From Atlantibacter hermannii (GTDB taxonomy: Bacteria; Pseudomonadota; Gammaproteobacteria; Enterobacterales; Enterobacteriaceae), in the NCBI RefSeq assembly GCF_009907385.1, contig NZ_JAAATR010000019.1, forward strand, positions 1 to 56,516: 56,516 nucleotides of DNA, given 5' to 3'. The notes under the pieces were generated by a model. That model had not been told where the DNA came from. It saw only the letters and a list, made by a program, of their open reading frames with translations, and ran no database searches. Position numbers and translations under genes: made by a program. Every line of letters starts with the position of its first letter. The first letter of the stretch is position 1. Of the stretch, positions 39,198 through 49,838 are shown piece after piece.

Positions 39198-39650
39198 ATG
39201 CAGGAGACTAAAATTCGCGTGGGCCACGAGGGTTTCAACGTTGGCGAAGAGTACCAGTGGCTGGCGGCCTGTGATGAAGATGGCGCGGTTGTCACCTTTA
39301 CCGGCAAAGTGCGCAATCATAATCTGGGTGACAGCGTCAGCGCGCTGACCCTGGAGCACTATCCCGGCATGACGGAAAAAGCGCTGGCGGAAATCGTCGC
39401 AGAAGCCCGTGAGCGCTGGCCGCTACAGCGGGTTTCGGTTGTCCATCGCATCGGCGAACTGTGGCCCGGCGACGAAATTGTTTTCGTTGGCGTAACGGGC
39501 GCGCATCGCAGCCAGGCCTTTGAGGCGGCGCAGTTTATTATGGATTATCTGAAAACCCGCGCGCCGTTCTGGAAGCGCGAAGCCACGCCGGAAGGCGACC
39601 GCTGGGTGGAATCCCGCGACAGCGACCATCAGGCGGCGGAGCGCTGGTAG
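39198..39650 (+). CDS. moaE: Molybdopterin synthase large subunit
   Basis: MoaE is the catalytic subunit that puts two sulfurs into cPMP using MoaD. The 150-residue protein has VTFTGKVRNHNLGDSV near residue 33, TLEHYPGMTEKAL near residue 50, HRIGELWPGDEIVFVGV near 85, and FWKREATPEGDRWVE near residue 117 with the catalytic lysine. Start at 39198 is chosen: GGAGG at 39188-39192 lies five bases upstream and moaD stops one base before. Last gene of moaABCDE. Confidence 0.96.
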   Translation: MQETKIRVGHEGFNVGEEYQWLAACDEDGAVVTFTGKVRNHNLGDSVSALTLEHYPGMTEKALAEIVAEARERWPLQRVSVVHRIGELWPGDEIVFVGVTGAHRSQAFEAAQFIMDYLKTRAPFWKREATPEGDRWVESRDSDHQAAERW

Positions 39651-39708
39651 GACGGTTTTTCCAGGATCTGTTACCCTTTAGGTAAGGTACTTAGCCAAAG
39701 GAGGCATC

Positions 39709-40419
39709 ATGGATAGATTTGAACGTCCCGAACAAACCCTCGTTCAGCAGACCCGCACGGGTTTACAAACTTTTATGGCCCAGGTTTATGGCTGGATGAC
39801 CTGCGGCCTGTTACTGACCGCATTTATCGCCTGGTACGCCGCCAATACCCCGGCGGTGATGATGTTTGTGTTTCAAAGCCAGATTACCTTTTTTGGCTTG
39901 ATCATCGCCCAACTCGCGCTGGTGTTTATCCTGTCGGGTTTAGTCCATAAGATGAGCGGCGCGTTAGCGACCACGCTATTTATGCTCTATTCGGCGCTCA
40001 CCGGCCTGACCATGGCAAGTATCTTCCTGGTCTATACCTCCAGCTCCATTGCCAGTACCTTCGTGGTGGCGGGCGGAATGTTCGGCGTGATGAGCCTGTA
40101 CGGTTACACCACCAAACGCGACCTCAGCGGCTTCGGCAATATGCTGTTTATGGCGCTGATCGGGATTATTATCGCCTCGCTGGTTAACTTCTGGCTGAAG
40201 AGTGAAGCGCTGATGTGGGTAGTGACATACATCGGTGTGATCGTGTTTGTCGGGCTGACGGCCTATGACACGCAGAAGCTGAAAAACATCGGTCAGCAGA
40301 TTGATGTGTCGCACCGGGAAAACCTGCGTAAATACTCCATCCTCGGCGCGCTGACGCTGTATCTGGACTTTATTAACCTGTTCCTGATGCTGTTACGTAT
40401 CTTCGGTAATCGCCGCTAG
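39709..40419 (+). CDS. ybhL: YbhL, BAX-inhibitor-1 family membrane protein
   Basis: A 236-residue inner-membrane protein with seven spans, like E. coli YbhL. The family region GLTAYDTQKLK near residue 183 carries the conserved Asp, and QVYGWMTCGLLLTAFIAWY lies at the first span. BI-1 relatives are proton-sensitive calcium leak channels or stress proteins; the job in enterobacteria is not known. It has GGAGG before its ATG and a terminator after it, so it stands alone after moaE. Confidence 0.92.
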   Translation: MDRFERPEQTLVQQTRTGLQTFMAQVYGWMTCGLLLTAFIAWYAANTPAVMMFVFQSQITFFGLIIAQLALVFILSGLVHKMSGALATTLFMLYSALTGLTMASIFLVYTSSSIASTFVVAGGMFGVMSLYGYTTKRDLSGFGNMLFMALIGIIIASLVNFWLKSEALMWVVTYIGVIVFVGLTAYDTQKLKNIGQQIDVSHRENLRKYSILGALTLYLDFINLFLMLLRIFGNRR

Positions 40420-40424
40420 ACCCA

Positions 40425-40467
40425 TAAAAAAACCGCATCGGCCGATCGCCTGATGCGGTTTTTTTTA
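40425..40467. terminator. Bidirectional terminator between ybhL and ybhN
   Basis: ACCGCATC and GATGCGGT pair around a 12-base loop that itself has CGGCCGATCG symmetry, with long A and T runs on the two sides. Confidence 0.9.
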
Positions 40468-40478
40468 TCCGTTAAATC

Positions 40479-41444
40479 TCAACTGGTCCCCATCTTCTGT
40501 TCATTTTTGGCACGTAATTTCCTGGCCCGGCTTTCCAGCAGCACATAGCAAATCAGCGCCAGCAACAGCGGGATAAAGAAATAGAGCACGCGATAGGCCA
40601 GCAGGGCGGCGATGATTTTGCCCTGGGTAGTATGTTCCCCCGCCAGCAATGCGATAAACACCGCTTCCAGCACGCCAATCCCCGCCGGGATATGAACGAT
40701 GGCCCCTGCGATACTGCTCACCAGCAGCACGCCCAGCACGAAGAAATAATTTACGTCCTGACCGAGCAGGATCCAGATAATCGCGCCCATCGCCATCCAG
40801 TTCAGGCTGGAGATGCCCATCTGCATCAGCGCGAAACGCCAGCCGGGCAACACCAGTTTCTGGCCTTTAATGGTGATGTGACGGCGTTTGGCGAAGGCGC
40901 AGGCCCAGAGGTACACCGCGCTCAGCACCAGCAGCACCGCGCCGATAATGCGCAGGGTGCCGTCTTCGATGTACCAGTGCGACGGCAGCTCCACCACGCC
41001 GATGCTGAAAATCACGCCGCCCAACAGCACATAGCCCAGCCAGTTGGTGGTGATGCTCAGGGAAAAGATGCGCGTAATCGTGGCGCTGGGCAGACCTAAC
41101 CGGGAATAAAGCCGATAGCGCATCCCGATGCCGCCCACCCAGGTGCTGAGCGTCAGGTTAAAGGCGTAGCAGATAAACGACACCAGCATCACCTGGCGCT
41201 TCGCCAGCTTGTGGCCGCAGTAGAGCCGCCCCAGCAGATCGTAACAGCCGTAAACCAGGTAGCTGACAATCACCAGCCCCAGCGCGGACAGCAGCGCGGT
41301 GTGGTTATAGTTGCGAATAACTTTCCACACTTCCTCCCAGTCGACATTGCGGGCATACAGCACCAGCAGCACCGCCACCGCAATAAAAAAGACCCACGTG
41401 AGGATTTTTTTGGTTTTACGCCACTTCGGATGAGATTTCGCCAT
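40479..41444 (-). CDS. ybhN: YbhN, lysylphosphatidylglycerol-flippase-like membrane protein
   Basis: A 321-residue inner-membrane protein with about eight spans and charged ends (MAKSHPKWRKTKK, RARKLRAKNEQKM). It belongs to the UPF0104/LPG flippase-domain family; the segment HIPAGIGVLEAVFIALL near residue 253 carries the family motif. It is the last gene after clsB and ybhP on one strand, nine bases from clsB, which suggests a link with cardiolipin handling. Substrate not proven. Confidence 0.9.
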   Translation of the reverse strand: MAKSHPKWRKTKKILTWVFFIAVAVLLVLYARNVDWEEVWKVIRNYNHTALLSALGLVIVSYLVYGCYDLLGRLYCGHKLAKRQVMLVSFICYAFNLTLSTWVGGIGMRYRLYSRLGLPSATITRIFSLSITTNWLGYVLLGGVIFSIGVVELPSHWYIEDGTLRIIGAVLLVLSAVYLWACAFAKRRHITIKGQKLVLPGWRFALMQMGISSLNWMAMGAIIWILLGQDVNYFFVLGVLLVSSIAGAIVHIPAGIGVLEAVFIALLAGEHTTQGKIIAALLAYRVLYFFIPLLLALICYVLLESRARKLRAKNEQKMGTS

Positions 41445-41453
41445 GTGATGTCC

Positions 41454-42686
41454 TTACGCCTTATCCGTAGTTTCAACCCGATCCTGGGTTTCAATTTCGG
41501 GCTGCACGGGCGGCTTTACCTGGGAAAGCCGTGGAGTATGCGCGGGCAACCAGCCCACCAGCGCAGGGAAGTGACGCAGGAAGTGGAACGCCAGCACGCT
41601 TTTGGTCAGGTTCCACCAGGTGCGTTTCGGCACCATGGTTTCATCCACCTGGCGGCACTCTTCGGTGATCAGCCGGGTGAGGTTTTCATACAGTTTCTGG
41701 TTGAAGTTGCGGTCATGGATCAGCACATTGGCTTCCAGATTCAGCGACAGGCTGAGCGGGTCAAGGTTACTGGAGCCCACCGTCGCCCAGTGGTCGTCCA
41801 TCACCGCCACTTTGCCGTGCAGCGGGCGCGTCAGGTATTCATACACCTCCACGCCGCCCTTCAGCAGGTAGTTGTACAGCAGCCGCGCGCCGACGCGCAC
41901 AATCGGCATATCCGGTTCGCCCTGCACGATTAAACGCACTTTAACGCCGCGCCGCGCCGCATTGCGCATCGCGTGCAACAGCCGATAGCCGGGGAAAAAG
42001 TAGGCGTTGGCGATAATCACTTCCTGGCGCGCATTGGCCAGCATTTTGAGATAGTGACGTTCGATATCGTCGCGGTGCTCTTCGTTATCGCGCCAGATAA
42101 ACAGCACCTGGGCTTCGCCCGGCGTGGCGTTCTCGCTGGCACGGGTGCGCCGACGCCACCAGCGGCGCGGCGTTTCATTTTCCGGCAGATTTGACAGCAC
42201 AAACTGGCGGATATCCTCCACCACCGGTCCCTCGATACGCACCGAATAGTCCTGCTTGGCCTCCGGGCCGTAGTCGATCATATGTTCGGCGGAATAGTTG
42301 ATCCCGCCGACAAAGGCGATGCGATCGTCGATCAGCACGATCTTGCGGTGCATCCGGCGGAACAGGTTGGTGCGCATCCCGAAAATCTTCGGCCGCGGAT
42401 CGTAATAGCGGAAAATGACGCCTGCCGTGGTGAGCTCAGTGACAAACTCATCGCTGAGATCCGGCGAGCCGTAACCGTCGAGCAGCACTTCCACGCTGAC
42501 GCCGCGCTTCGCCGCCGCCAGCACCGCCTTGTGCAGCTGGCGGCCCACGTTATCCTCGAACCAGATAAAGGTCTCTACATAAACTTTGTGCTGTGCTTCA
42601 TCGATGGCGCTAAATACGGCGGGGAAAAACATGTCGCCGTTTTCCAGTAACTCGATCTGATTGCCATCGCGCCAGTTGGTTTTCAT
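41454..42686 (-). CDS. clsB: Cardiolipin synthase B
   Basis: ClsB is a phospholipase-D-superfamily enzyme that makes cardiolipin from phosphatidylglycerol. The two HKD motifs are HRKIVLID near residue 113 and [20 protein letters not shown] near residue 290. The 410-residue length is close to E. coli ClsB (YbhO, 413). The start at MKTNWRDGN is chosen by family agreement and because it overlaps the ybhP stop by four bases; a further in-frame upstream start would lie inside ybhP. The C-terminal hydrophobic stretch [18 protein letters not shown] is conserved. Confidence 0.94.
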   Translation of the reverse strand: MKTNWRDGNQIELLENGDMFFPAVFSAIDEAQHKVYVETFIWFEDNVGRQLHKAVLAAAKRGVSVEVLLDGYGSPDLSDEFVTELTTAGVIFRYYDPRPKIFGMRTNLFRRMHRKIVLIDDRIAFVGGINYSAEHMIDYGPEAKQDYSVRIEGPVVEDIRQFVLSNLPENETPRRWWRRRTRASENATPGEAQVLFIWRDNEEHRDDIERHYLKMLANARQEVIIANAYFFPGYRLLHAMRNAARRGVKVRLIVQGEPDMPIVRVGARLLYNYLLKGGVEVYEYLTRPLHGKVAVMDDHWATVGSSNLDPLSLSLNLEANVLIHDRNFNQKLYENLTRLITEECRQVDETMVPKRTWWNLTKSVLAFHFLRHFPALVGWLPAHTPRLSQVKPPVQPEIETQDRVETTDKA

Positions 42687-43444
42687 AAATGGATCTCCAC
42701 TGCCAAAGGGGCATGATCGGAAAGGTGTCGCCATTCACGCAGCGGTAGCGCGGTCGGGCTGCTGGCCGACGCATGCTTCACATAGATGCGATCGAGGCGC
42801 AGCACAGGCATTACCGCCGGGAAAGTCCGCGCCGGACGGCCTCTGGCGCGGGTAAACACCTCATCAAGCCCGGCTTTTGTTTTAAGTATAGAGTTGGCTT
42901 TTTGCCGCCAGTCGTTGAAATCGCCCGCCACGACGATAGGTTCGCCATCCGGCAGGCTGTTGACTAAATCGCACAGCATCTGGAGCTGGTCGTGGCGATG
43001 GGCTTCCTGGAGGCCCAGATGCACGCAAATCACGTGCAGCGTTTTATTCACCTCCGCCAGGTTGATACGGCAGTGCAGCAGGCCGCGCTTTTCATGACCG
43101 TTGTGCGACACATCGAGATTTTCATACTCGGTAATCGGAAAACGCGACAGCACCGCGTTGCCGTGATGCCCTTCCGGGTAGACCGCGTTGCGCCCGTAGG
43201 CGTAGTCGCTCCACATGGTGTCGGCGATAAATTCGTAGTGGGTGGTATCCGGCCAGTTTTCGAAGTGCAGCGGGTGCACTTCATGGGCGCCCATCACTTC
43301 CTGAAGACAGACGATATCGGCAGAAACGGTGCGCACGGCGTCGCGCAGCTCCGGCAAAATAAAGCGCCGGTTCAACGCGGTAAAACCCTTGTGTGTATTG
43401 ATTGTGAGCAGTTTGAATGAAAAAGCAGCTGTCTTACTGGCCAT
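42683..43444 (-). CDS. ybhP: YbhP, endonuclease/exonuclease/phosphatase-family protein
   Basis: A 253-residue protein of the EEP fold shared by DNase I, exonuclease III and phospho-hydrolases. Active-site segments are [29 protein letters not shown] and [12 protein letters not shown], with Glu, Asp, Asn and His in the usual places. ClsB activity in E. coli is raised when ybhP is present, so a part in lipid metabolism is likely. The start at [10 protein letters not shown] has AGGGGG just upstream and gives the E. coli length. Confidence 0.92.
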   Translation of the reverse strand: MASKTAAFSFKLLTINTHKGFTALNRRFILPELRDAVRTVSADIVCLQEVMGAHEVHPLHFENWPDTTHYEFIADTMWSDYAYGRNAVYPEGHHGNAVLSRFPITEYENLDVSHNGHEKRGLLHCRINLAEVNKTLHVICVHLGLQEAHRHDQLQMLCDLVNSLPDGEPIVVAGDFNDWRQKANSILKTKAGLDEVFTRARGRPARTFPAVMPVLRLDRIYVKHASASSPTALPLREWRHLSDHAPLAVEIHL

Positions 43445-43574
43445 GTTCCCCCTGCCTGTGTTTTTCCAATGAAAATAAATTGTAGTCTTAGTCACAAAAA
43501 GGTGCGGGGTTACGGAATTTTCCGTAAAGTGCGGTACTCTCAGTTACAGCGAGAAATTCCGAAGGAGAGAATTC

Positions 43575-43991
43575 ATGAAGTGGCAACAACGTATTCGTGT
43601 TGCAACCGGCCTGAGCTGCTGGCAGATCGTGCTGCATTTGGCCGTTATCGCGCTCCTGGTGATGGGATGGATGAGCGGCGCATTGGTGAAGGTAGGCATC
43701 GGCTTATGCCTGTTATACGGCGCAACGGTGCTGATGATGTTCGCCCTGCAACGCGTCCACGAAGGGCGGTTGCGTGAACTGGGCGATTTTCTCGAAGAGC
43801 TCACCACCACCTGGTATTTTGGCAATGCCATTATCGCGCTGTGGTTGCTGTCGCGCATCGTACACAACAACCTGATCCTGGCGGTTGCCGGGCTCGCCAT
43901 TCTCGCAGGCCCGGCCTTAGTGTCGCTGCTGGCGAAAGAGCGTAAACCGCGTTTAGGCGATCTTTCTTCTAAACATAGCGTACGCCGCTGA
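43575..43991 (+). CDS. ybhQ: YbhQ, small inner-membrane protein
   Basis: A 138-residue protein with four predicted spans, matching E. coli YbhQ (136). N-terminus [21 protein letters not shown], then the spans [42 protein letters not shown] and [21 protein letters not shown], and a basic tail. No function is known. GAAGGAG lies seven bases before the ATG. Its last 39 bases overlap the end of convergent ybhR. Confidence 0.9.
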   Translation: MKWQQRIRVATGLSCWQIVLHLAVIALLVMGWMSGALVKVGIGLCLLYGATVLMMFALQRVHEGRLRELGDFLEELTTTWYFGNAIIALWLLSRIVHNNLILAVAGLAILAGPALVSLLAKERKPRLGDLSSKHSVRR

Positions 43992-45059
43992 CCCCGTCGT
44001 GGCCGCGATCACCAGTAGCGGCCACAAACTCCCCCAGACAATATCGAAGCTGGCATCCTTTAAATAAATCTGCTTGGTGATATCGGTGAAATGCCGGATC
44101 GGGTTTACACAGGTCAGGTTTTGCAGCCACACCGGCATATTCTCGACCGGCGACACATACCCCGACAGCAGTATCGCGGGCATCATAAACACGAACACGC
44201 CGATAAACGCCTGCTGTTGGGTCGAGCAGAGCGAGGAAATCAGCAATCCAAAGCCGACCAGCGACAGGCCGTAAATCAGCATGGTGAAGTAAAACAGACT
44301 GAGCGAGCCGGAAAACGGAATGTCGTAGCCCCAAATCCCCACGCCCAATACGATGCTGGCCTGAAACGTCGCCACAATCAGCGCCGGAACCGCTTTGCCC
44401 ACAAAAATCTGCCAGGTCGCCAGCGGCGACACTAACAGCTGATCCAGCGTACCCTGTTCCCGCTCGCGCGCCACCGACAGCGAGGTGACGATCATTACGC
44501 CGATGGTGGTGATCATGGCGATCAGCGACGGCACCACAAACCACTTGTAATCCAGGTTTGGGTTATACCAGTTGCGCACCACCAGCTCGCTGTTGTTCGG
44601 TTTGGGTTTGCCGTCCAGCAAATCCTGCTGGTATTGCTTCACAATCTGCTGAATGTAGTTAGCGGCAATCTGGGCGCTGTTGGAGTTGCGCCCGTCGAGA
44701 ATTAACTGCAACGGCGCGGTTTCGAAGGTGTCCAGCTTGCGCGAAAAGTCCGCCGGGAAGCGGATCAGCAGCAGCACTTTTTGGGTATCGATAGTGGGGC
44801 GGATCTCCGCCGAACTCTTCAACAGGGTGATGTGGCTGAACGCGGTGGCTTTGGCGAAGCGCTGGGTCAGCTCCACCGAGTGTTTGCCGTTGTCCTCGTT
44901 ATAAATGGCGATGCTGGCGTTGGTCACTTCCAGGGTGGCGGCGAACGGGAACAGCAGCACCTGGATCACCACCGGTAAAATCAGAATGGCGCGGGTTTGC
45001 GGTTCGCGCAGCAGCGACTGTAGCTCTTTGCGGATCAGCGTCCAGAGACGATTTAGCAT
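43953..45059 (-). CDS. ybhR: ABC-2 type permease YbhR
   Basis: A 368-residue ABC exporter permease with one N-terminal span, a large periplasmic loop and five C-terminal spans; [15 protein letters not shown] near residue 196 is the cytoplasmic coupling segment of the ABC-2 family. It pairs with YbhS as the membrane part of YbhFSR, which in E. coli affects export of tetracycline-type drugs and Na+/Li+. Ten bases from ybhS; end overlaps ybhQ. Confidence 0.92.
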   Translation of the reverse strand: MLNRLWTLIRKELQSLLREPQTRAILILPVVIQVLLFPFAATLEVTNASIAIYNEDNGKHSVELTQRFAKATAFSHITLLKSSAEIRPTIDTQKVLLLIRFPADFSRKLDTFETAPLQLILDGRNSNSAQIAANYIQQIVKQYQQDLLDGKPKPNNSELVVRNWYNPNLDYKWFVVPSLIAMITTIGVMIVTSLSVAREREQGTLDQLLVSPLATWQIFVGKAVPALIVATFQASIVLGVGIWGYDIPFSGSLSLFYFTMLIYGLSLVGFGLLISSLCSTQQQAFIGVFVFMMPAILLSGYVSPVENMPVWLQNLTCVNPIRHFTDITKQIYLKDASFDIVWGSLWPLLVIAATTGSAAYAMFRRKIA

Positions 45060-45069
45060 TTCTATCTCC

Positions 45070-46200
45070 CTAATCCAGCCGACGTTTGGTTTTTACCCAC
45101 GTCAGGCCGATAAACATCACGGCGGAAGCAATCAAAAACAGCACATTAACAATCAGCACCGCCGGGATCGTGCCCGCCAGGAACAGGCTTTGCAGGGTGG
45201 TGACGAAGTAGCGCGCCGGAATAATGTAGGTCACCGCGCGGATCGCTGCCGGCATACTGTCAATCTGGAAGATGAACCCCGACAGCATCACCGACGGCAG
45301 AAACGCGGCGTTCAGCGCCACCTGGGCGGCGTTAAACTGGTTGCGGGTGATGGTGGAGATCAGCAGCCCCATGCCGAGGGTGCTGAGCAAAAACAGGCTG
45401 GTAATAAAAAACAGCAGCCACAGCGAGCCCCGGTACGGCACGCCGAGAATAAACACCGACACCAGCATACACAGCAGCATCGCCAGCATCCCGAGGAAGT
45501 AGTAGGGGATTAACTTGCACAGCAGCAGTTCGCTGCGCGTCACTTCGGTGGAGAGCAGCGCTTCCATGGTGCCGCGCTCCCATTCGCGGGCCACCACCAG
45601 CGAGGTTAAAATCGCGCCGATCACCGTCATGATAATGGTCACCGCGCCGGGGATAATAAAGTGCTGGCTGATGGCGGCGGGGTTAAACCAGTAGCGCGTC
45701 TGCACGTCGATCAGCGGCTCGAAGCTTTCGCCGTTATCCTCCGCGCGCTGCATCTGCCAGATTTGCCAGATACCCTCAATATACCCCTGTACGAAGTTGG
45801 CGGTATTGGGTTCGCTGCCGTCGGTGATCACCTGAACCGGCGCGGTGTCGCCGCTGCGCGCCATCCGCTGGTCGAAATCCACCGGGATCACCACGATGCC
45901 GCGCACTTTCCCGGCCTGCATCCGCTGGATGAGATCCTGCCGGTCGGTGCTGATTTTTGGGTCAATAAACGGCGAGGCGCTGATGGTATGGGCAAAGTCG
46001 AGCGCTTCGGCGCTCTGCTGCTCCAGCAAAATCCCCACCCGCAGGCGGCTGGAATCCAGGTTGATGCCATAGCCGAAGATAAACAGCAGCAGCAGGGGGA
46101 TCACCACGGCAATCAGCCAGCTGCTGGGGTCGCGAATAATCTGCCGCGTCTCTTTAACGCACAGCGCCCGCACGCGCCGCCAGGAGAGGTGCGTACTCAT
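45070..46200 (-). CDS. ybhS: ABC-2 type permease YbhS
   Basis: A 376-residue permease with the same plan as YbhR: one early span ([19 protein letters not shown]), a periplasmic domain, then a cluster of spans after [15 protein letters not shown] near residue 196. Both permeases share the family ending with an [18 protein letters not shown] segment, and a heterodimer is expected. It overlaps ybhF by four bases (ATGA). Confidence 0.92.
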   Translation of the reverse strand: MSTHLSWRRVRALCVKETRQIIRDPSSWLIAVVIPLLLLFIFGYGINLDSSRLRVGILLEQQSAEALDFAHTISASPFIDPKISTDRQDLIQRMQAGKVRGIVVIPVDFDQRMARSGDTAPVQVITDGSEPNTANFVQGYIEGIWQIWQMQRAEDNGESFEPLIDVQTRYWFNPAAISQHFIIPGAVTIIMTVIGAILTSLVVAREWERGTMEALLSTEVTRSELLLCKLIPYYFLGMLAMLLCMLVSVFILGVPYRGSLWLLFFITSLFLLSTLGMGLLISTITRNQFNAAQVALNAAFLPSVMLSGFIFQIDSMPAAIRAVTYIIPARYFVTTLQSLFLAGTIPAVLIVNVLFLIASAVMFIGLTWVKTKRRLD

Positions 46201-47936
46201 GATTCATGCTCCTTATCCCATTGCTGGATCAACGTGATAAACGCGTGCTCCATGGTGGGGTCCGGGTTGTCGTCATCGGCGGTTTTTTGCTTCAGATCGT
46301 CCGGCGTGCCGCTGGCGATCAGCTTACCGCGATACACCAGCCCGATGCGGTCACAGTACTCGGCCTCATCCATAAAGTGCGTGGTGACCATCACCGTGAC
46401 GCCTTTTTCCACCATGCTGTTGATATGCAGCCAGAACTCGCGGCGGGTCAGCGGGTCGACGCCGGAAGTGGGTTCATCGAGGAACAGAATATCCGGCTCG
46501 TGCATCAGCGCGCAGGCCAGCGCCAGCCGCTGTTTATAGCCCAGCGGCAGGGAATCGGTAGGCTGATTGAAAATGCTCTTAAGGTTGAACGCCTCGCTCA
46601 TCCGGCTGATTTTGTCGTTCTGGGCGCTGCCGCGCAGCCCGTAAACGCCGGAGAAAAAGCGCAGGTTCTGCTCCACCGTCAGGTTGCCGTACAGCGAAAA
46701 TTTCTGGGCCATATAGCCCAGATGCTGGCGGGCCTTACCGGAACCGGTTTTTAAATCCATATCCAGCACCAGCGCTTTACCGGATGTCGGCACCAGCAGG
46801 CCGCACATCATTTTAAAGGTGGTGGATTTCCCCGCGCCGTTCGGGCCGAGCAGGCCGAAAATCTCTCCGCGCTGCACGGTAAAGTTCACGTCGTCAGTGG
46901 CGGCGAAATCGCCAAATTTTTTGGTGAGCGACCGCGCTTCAATCACCGTTTCACCGGGTGTGCCCTCCACGGTATGCAGGATCGCGCCGAGGGGCGATTC
47001 GTTGGTGGACGCGCCGCCCAGCAGGTCGATAAAGGCATCCTCAAAGCGCGGCGCGGTTTCGTTAACCTCAATATCCGCCAGCGCCTGCTGCTGGCGCAGC
47101 GTTTCGGGGCTGGCATCCTTGCGCAGGATCAGCCGCACCGAACGGCCCTGGATCATCCCGTCGCTGACGGCATGGGTTTTCAGCGCTTTCTGCAACAACT
47201 GGCGGTTGTTCAGCGAGGGGCTGGTCGCCAGCACGCTGCGCCCGGCCATTTGCCGGGTCAGCGCTTTGGGTTCGCCCTGATACAGCAGCTCACCTTCGTT
47301 CATCAGTAATACTTCCCGGCACTGCTCGGCTTCATCCAGATAGGAGGTGCTCCACAGGATCAGCATCCCTTCGCCCGCCAGCTCGTGAACCATTTGCCAT
47401 AGCTCGCGGCGCGAGATCGGGTCAACGCCGACGCCGGGTTCATCCAGCAGCAGGACCTTCGGCTGGCCGACCAGAGTACAGGCGAGGCCGAGCTTCTGTT
47501 TCATCCCTCCGGAGAGTTTCCCCGCCAGGCGATCGGTAAAGGGTCCCAGCGCGGTAAACTCCAGCAGCCGTTCAAAGGTGCTGCGGCGCGTTTCCCCGGT
47601 GACGCTGCGCAAATCGGCGTACAGGTTGAGGTTCTCCATCACGGTGAGATCCTCGTACAAGCCGAATTTTTGCGGCATGTAACCGAGGATGGCGTGCAGC
47701 GCCCGGTCGTCATTCACCGGATCGAGGCCATTAACCCGCGCCGCGCCGTCATCCGGGCGCAGCAACCCCGCCAGCATGCGCATCAGGGTGGTTTTGCCCG
47801 CGCCGTCCGGCCCGACTAAACCCGTCACCGCGCCCGCGCGGATTTCGCTGTGCAGGCTGGCGACCGCCGGTTTATCCATCCCGGGGAAGCGTTTCATCAG
47901 CCCGTCCAGGCGGATGATGCCGTCCTCAGCGCTCAT
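46197..47936 (-). CDS. ybhF: Fused tandem ABC ATPase YbhF
   Basis: A 579-residue ATPase with both nucleotide-binding domains in one chain. First: Walker [11 protein letters not shown] near residue 36, signature [11 protein letters not shown], Walker [12 protein letters not shown]. Second: Walker [11 protein letters not shown] near residue 360, a signature changed to [11 protein letters not shown], Walker [12 protein letters not shown]. The start at 47936 is taken: GAGG lies seven bases upstream, and [19 protein letters not shown] aligns with E. coli YbhF. It overlaps ybhG by 11 bases. Confidence 0.93.
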   Translation of the reverse strand: MSAEDGIIRLDGLMKRFPGMDKPAVASLHSEIRAGAVTGLVGPDGAGKTTLMRMLAGLLRPDDGAARVNGLDPVNDDRALHAILGYMPQKFGLYEDLTVMENLNLYADLRSVTGETRRSTFERLLEFTALGPFTDRLAGKLSGGMKQKLGLACTLVGQPKVLLLDEPGVGVDPISRRELWQMVHELAGEGMLILWSTSYLDEAEQCREVLLMNEGELLYQGEPKALTRQMAGRSVLATSPSLNNRQLLQKALKTHAVSDGMIQGRSVRLILRKDASPETLRQQQALADIEVNETAPRFEDAFIDLLGGASTNESPLGAILHTVEGTPGETVIEARSLTKKFGDFAATDDVNFTVQRGEIFGLLGPNGAGKSTTFKMMCGLLVPTSGKALVLDMDLKTGSGKARQHLGYMAQKFSLYGNLTVEQNLRFFSGVYGLRGSAQNDKISRMSEAFNLKSIFNQPTDSLPLGYKQRLALACALMHEPDILFLDEPTSGVDPLTRREFWLHINSMVEKGVTVMVTTHFMDEAEYCDRIGLVYRGKLIASGTPDDLKQKTADDDNPDPTMEHAFITLIQQWDKEHES

Positions 47937-48930
47937 TGCGCGCCTCGTTATCAAACTGTACGGTCACCGGCATACCCTGGCGCAGCGAGGCGTCGGCATC
48001 GGTGACGATGATCCGCAGGCGATACACCAGGTCGGTACGCAGGTCCGGCGTTTCTACGGTTTTCGGGGTAAATTCCGCAGTCGGCGACACAAAGCCAATC
48101 TGCCCTTTATAGGGTTTATCCGGGCGGCCATCGGTATACAGCAGCACCTGCTGCCCCGGTTGCGCCTCCCCAAGGTGGCTCTCATCAATATAGGCGCGCA
48201 CCCATACCGGATGGGTCAGGGAAAGGGTGAACACGGTGCCGCCCGCATTCAGCAGGGTGCCGGGCTCCACGGCGCGGGTCAGGATAGTGCCGTCAGAGGG
48301 GGCCAGCAGGGTGGTGTCCTGCAAATCGAGCGTTGACTGCGCCAGCTGCGCCTGCGCCTGTTCCAGCGCGGCCTTCGCCTGAGCGATCTCCTGCGGACGA
48401 TTCCCGGCTTTGAACTGGCTGAGCTTATCCTGAGCGGCCTTCAAATTCGCCACCGCCTGATCCCGGGACGAACGGGCGTTTTCCAGGTCGTTCGCGGAGA
48501 TGGTGCGGCTTTTCCACAGCCCCTGCTGGCGGCTATAGAAATTCTGCGCGTAGTCGGCGGCGGCCTGGGACTGTTTCACTGCCGCCGCAGCCTGGGCGAT
48601 CTCTTCGGAACGGTAGCCGTCCATCACCAAATCATATTTGGCCTGCGCCGCCGCCACGTTGGCTTCGGCCTGGCGCAGCGCATTCTCGTAAGGCGCTTTA
48701 TCAATCAGCCCCAGCGTCGCGCCGGCTTTGACCGCATCGCCTTCATCGACATTCAGGCTGGCAAGGCGTCCGCCAACCCGAAAACTTAAATTCACGGTAC
48801 GGATATCGACGTTGCCATACAGGGTCAGCGTCTGGTCCTGACGGCTTTGATACCACTTCCAGCCGCCGAAACAGGCCGCCAGCACCAGCACGACGATAAC
48901 CACCAGCAGTACCGGTTTTTTGTTCTTCAT
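47926..48930 (-). CDS. ybhG: HlyD-type membrane fusion protein YbhG
   Basis: A 334-residue periplasmic adaptor anchored by an N-terminal span ([19 protein letters not shown]). It has a barrel-sandwich segment ([20 protein letters not shown]), a long coiled-coil hairpin rich in Ala, Gln and Glu (residues about 80-215), and a beta-barrel part ending in [20 protein letters not shown]. It links YbhFSR to an outer-membrane channel, presumably TolC. It shares one base with the cecR stop, so it is read with cecR. Confidence 0.92.
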   Translation of the reverse strand: MKNKKPVLLVVIVVLVLAACFGGWKWYQSRQDQTLTLYGNVDIRTVNLSFRVGGRLASLNVDEGDAVKAGATLGLIDKAPYENALRQAEANVAAAQAKYDLVMDGYRSEEIAQAAAAVKQSQAAADYAQNFYSRQQGLWKSRTISANDLENARSSRDQAVANLKAAQDKLSQFKAGNRPQEIAQAKAALEQAQAQLAQSTLDLQDTTLLAPSDGTILTRAVEPGTLLNAGGTVFTLSLTHPVWVRAYIDESHLGEAQPGQQVLLYTDGRPDKPYKGQIGFVSPTAEFTPKTVETPDLRTDLVYRLRIIVTDADASLRQGMPVTVQFDNEARNER

Positions 48931-49610
48931 TAATCGCTACTCCTTACAGATAAGCCCTGCAAAATGAAATCGATATGGCTGGAAACCACCTGGTGAATGC
49001 ACTCGCTTTTTTGCGGGTCGAAGGCCGTCCAGCCGGTGCGCACCAGAATGGTTTCCCGCCCCAGGCGGAAGGCGAGGATTTCGCCGATCAGCGCATGGGT
49101 ATGCAAAATGGTGGTGACATCCCCCGGATCGCGCCCGGTGTAGCGGGCAACCAGATGGGTGAGATGGGTGTGCAGCGGCTCGATCACCTTGTCATGGATC
49201 AGCTGATAAGCCGGGGTCGGCGAAAGCTGTTCGCGGGAGATAAATTTGCTCAGGTTCAGCGTGTCATCGGCGGTCATCAGCGTGACCATATGGCGGCTGG
49301 CGTCGTCGATCAGACGGCGGATCTCGGCTTTATCCGGCTGCGGCTGGGCTAAGATTAACTGGGCGGCTTCGGCGTGGGCCTGGAACTGGCTGGCGATAAA
49401 ATCCGCCAGCGCCTGGGCGCAGGCCAGGTACAAATCCTCTTTTGAGCCAAAATAGTAGGTAATGGCGGCGATGTTTTGCCCGGCGGCAGCGGCGATGTCG
49501 CGGGTCGTGGCGTGCAAACCGTATTCTCCGAACTGCGCCGTGGCGGCCTGGATCAACTGGCTTCTGGCGTGTTCGCCCCGGCTGGTCAACGGACTGGTGA
49601 TGTTAATCAT
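48930..49610 (-). CDS. cecR: TetR-family regulator CecR
   Basis: CecR (YbiH) controls the ybh efflux operon and rhlE in E. coli and affects sensitivity to cefoperazone and chloramphenicol. The protein has a TetR DNA-binding domain: [43 protein letters not shown] covers the three helices, and the C-terminal half is ligand-binding and ends [10 protein letters not shown]. The start is uncertain: the ATG at 49610 (226 residues) is preferred, while GTG codons at 49613 and 49619 are in frame; none has a strong ribosome site. First gene of cecR-ybhGFSR. Confidence 0.9.
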   Translation of the reverse strand: MINITSPLTSRGEHARSQLIQAATAQFGEYGLHATTRDIAAAAGQNIAAITYYFGSKEDLYLACAQALADFIASQFQAHAEAAQLILAQPQPDKAEIRRLIDDASRHMVTLMTADDTLNLSKFISREQLSPTPAYQLIHDKVIEPLHTHLTHLVARYTGRDPGDVTTILHTHALIGEILAFRLGRETILVRTGWTAFDPQKSECIHQVVSSHIDFILQGLSVRSSD

Positions 49611-49620
49611 CACTGTCACC

Positions 49621-49654
49621 CATAAAGTTAATCAATCGATTGATTAACTTTATG
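49621..49654. promoter_or_regulatory. Perfect 34-base palindrome, probable CecR operator
   Basis: CATAAAGTTAATCAATC is followed at once by its exact reverse complement. It lies 11 bases upstream of the cecR ATG and in the cecR-rhlE divergent gap, where a TetR repressor controlling itself and rhlE would bind. Confidence 0.82.
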
Positions 49655-49838
49655 GTTAAACATTGAGCTTGTCCAGTCGATACGTGAAAATGAAATGGGC
49701 GTAAGGGCGACAATTTATGCGCCACGTCACAAAAACTGCTACACTCCGCCCCCTTATGACATTGTGGTTTTGTCCCTGATTAGTGATAACTCCCCCTGAA
49801 ACTACACCTTATCGGGTCGGGGCGAGTCTGGAGTTGTT

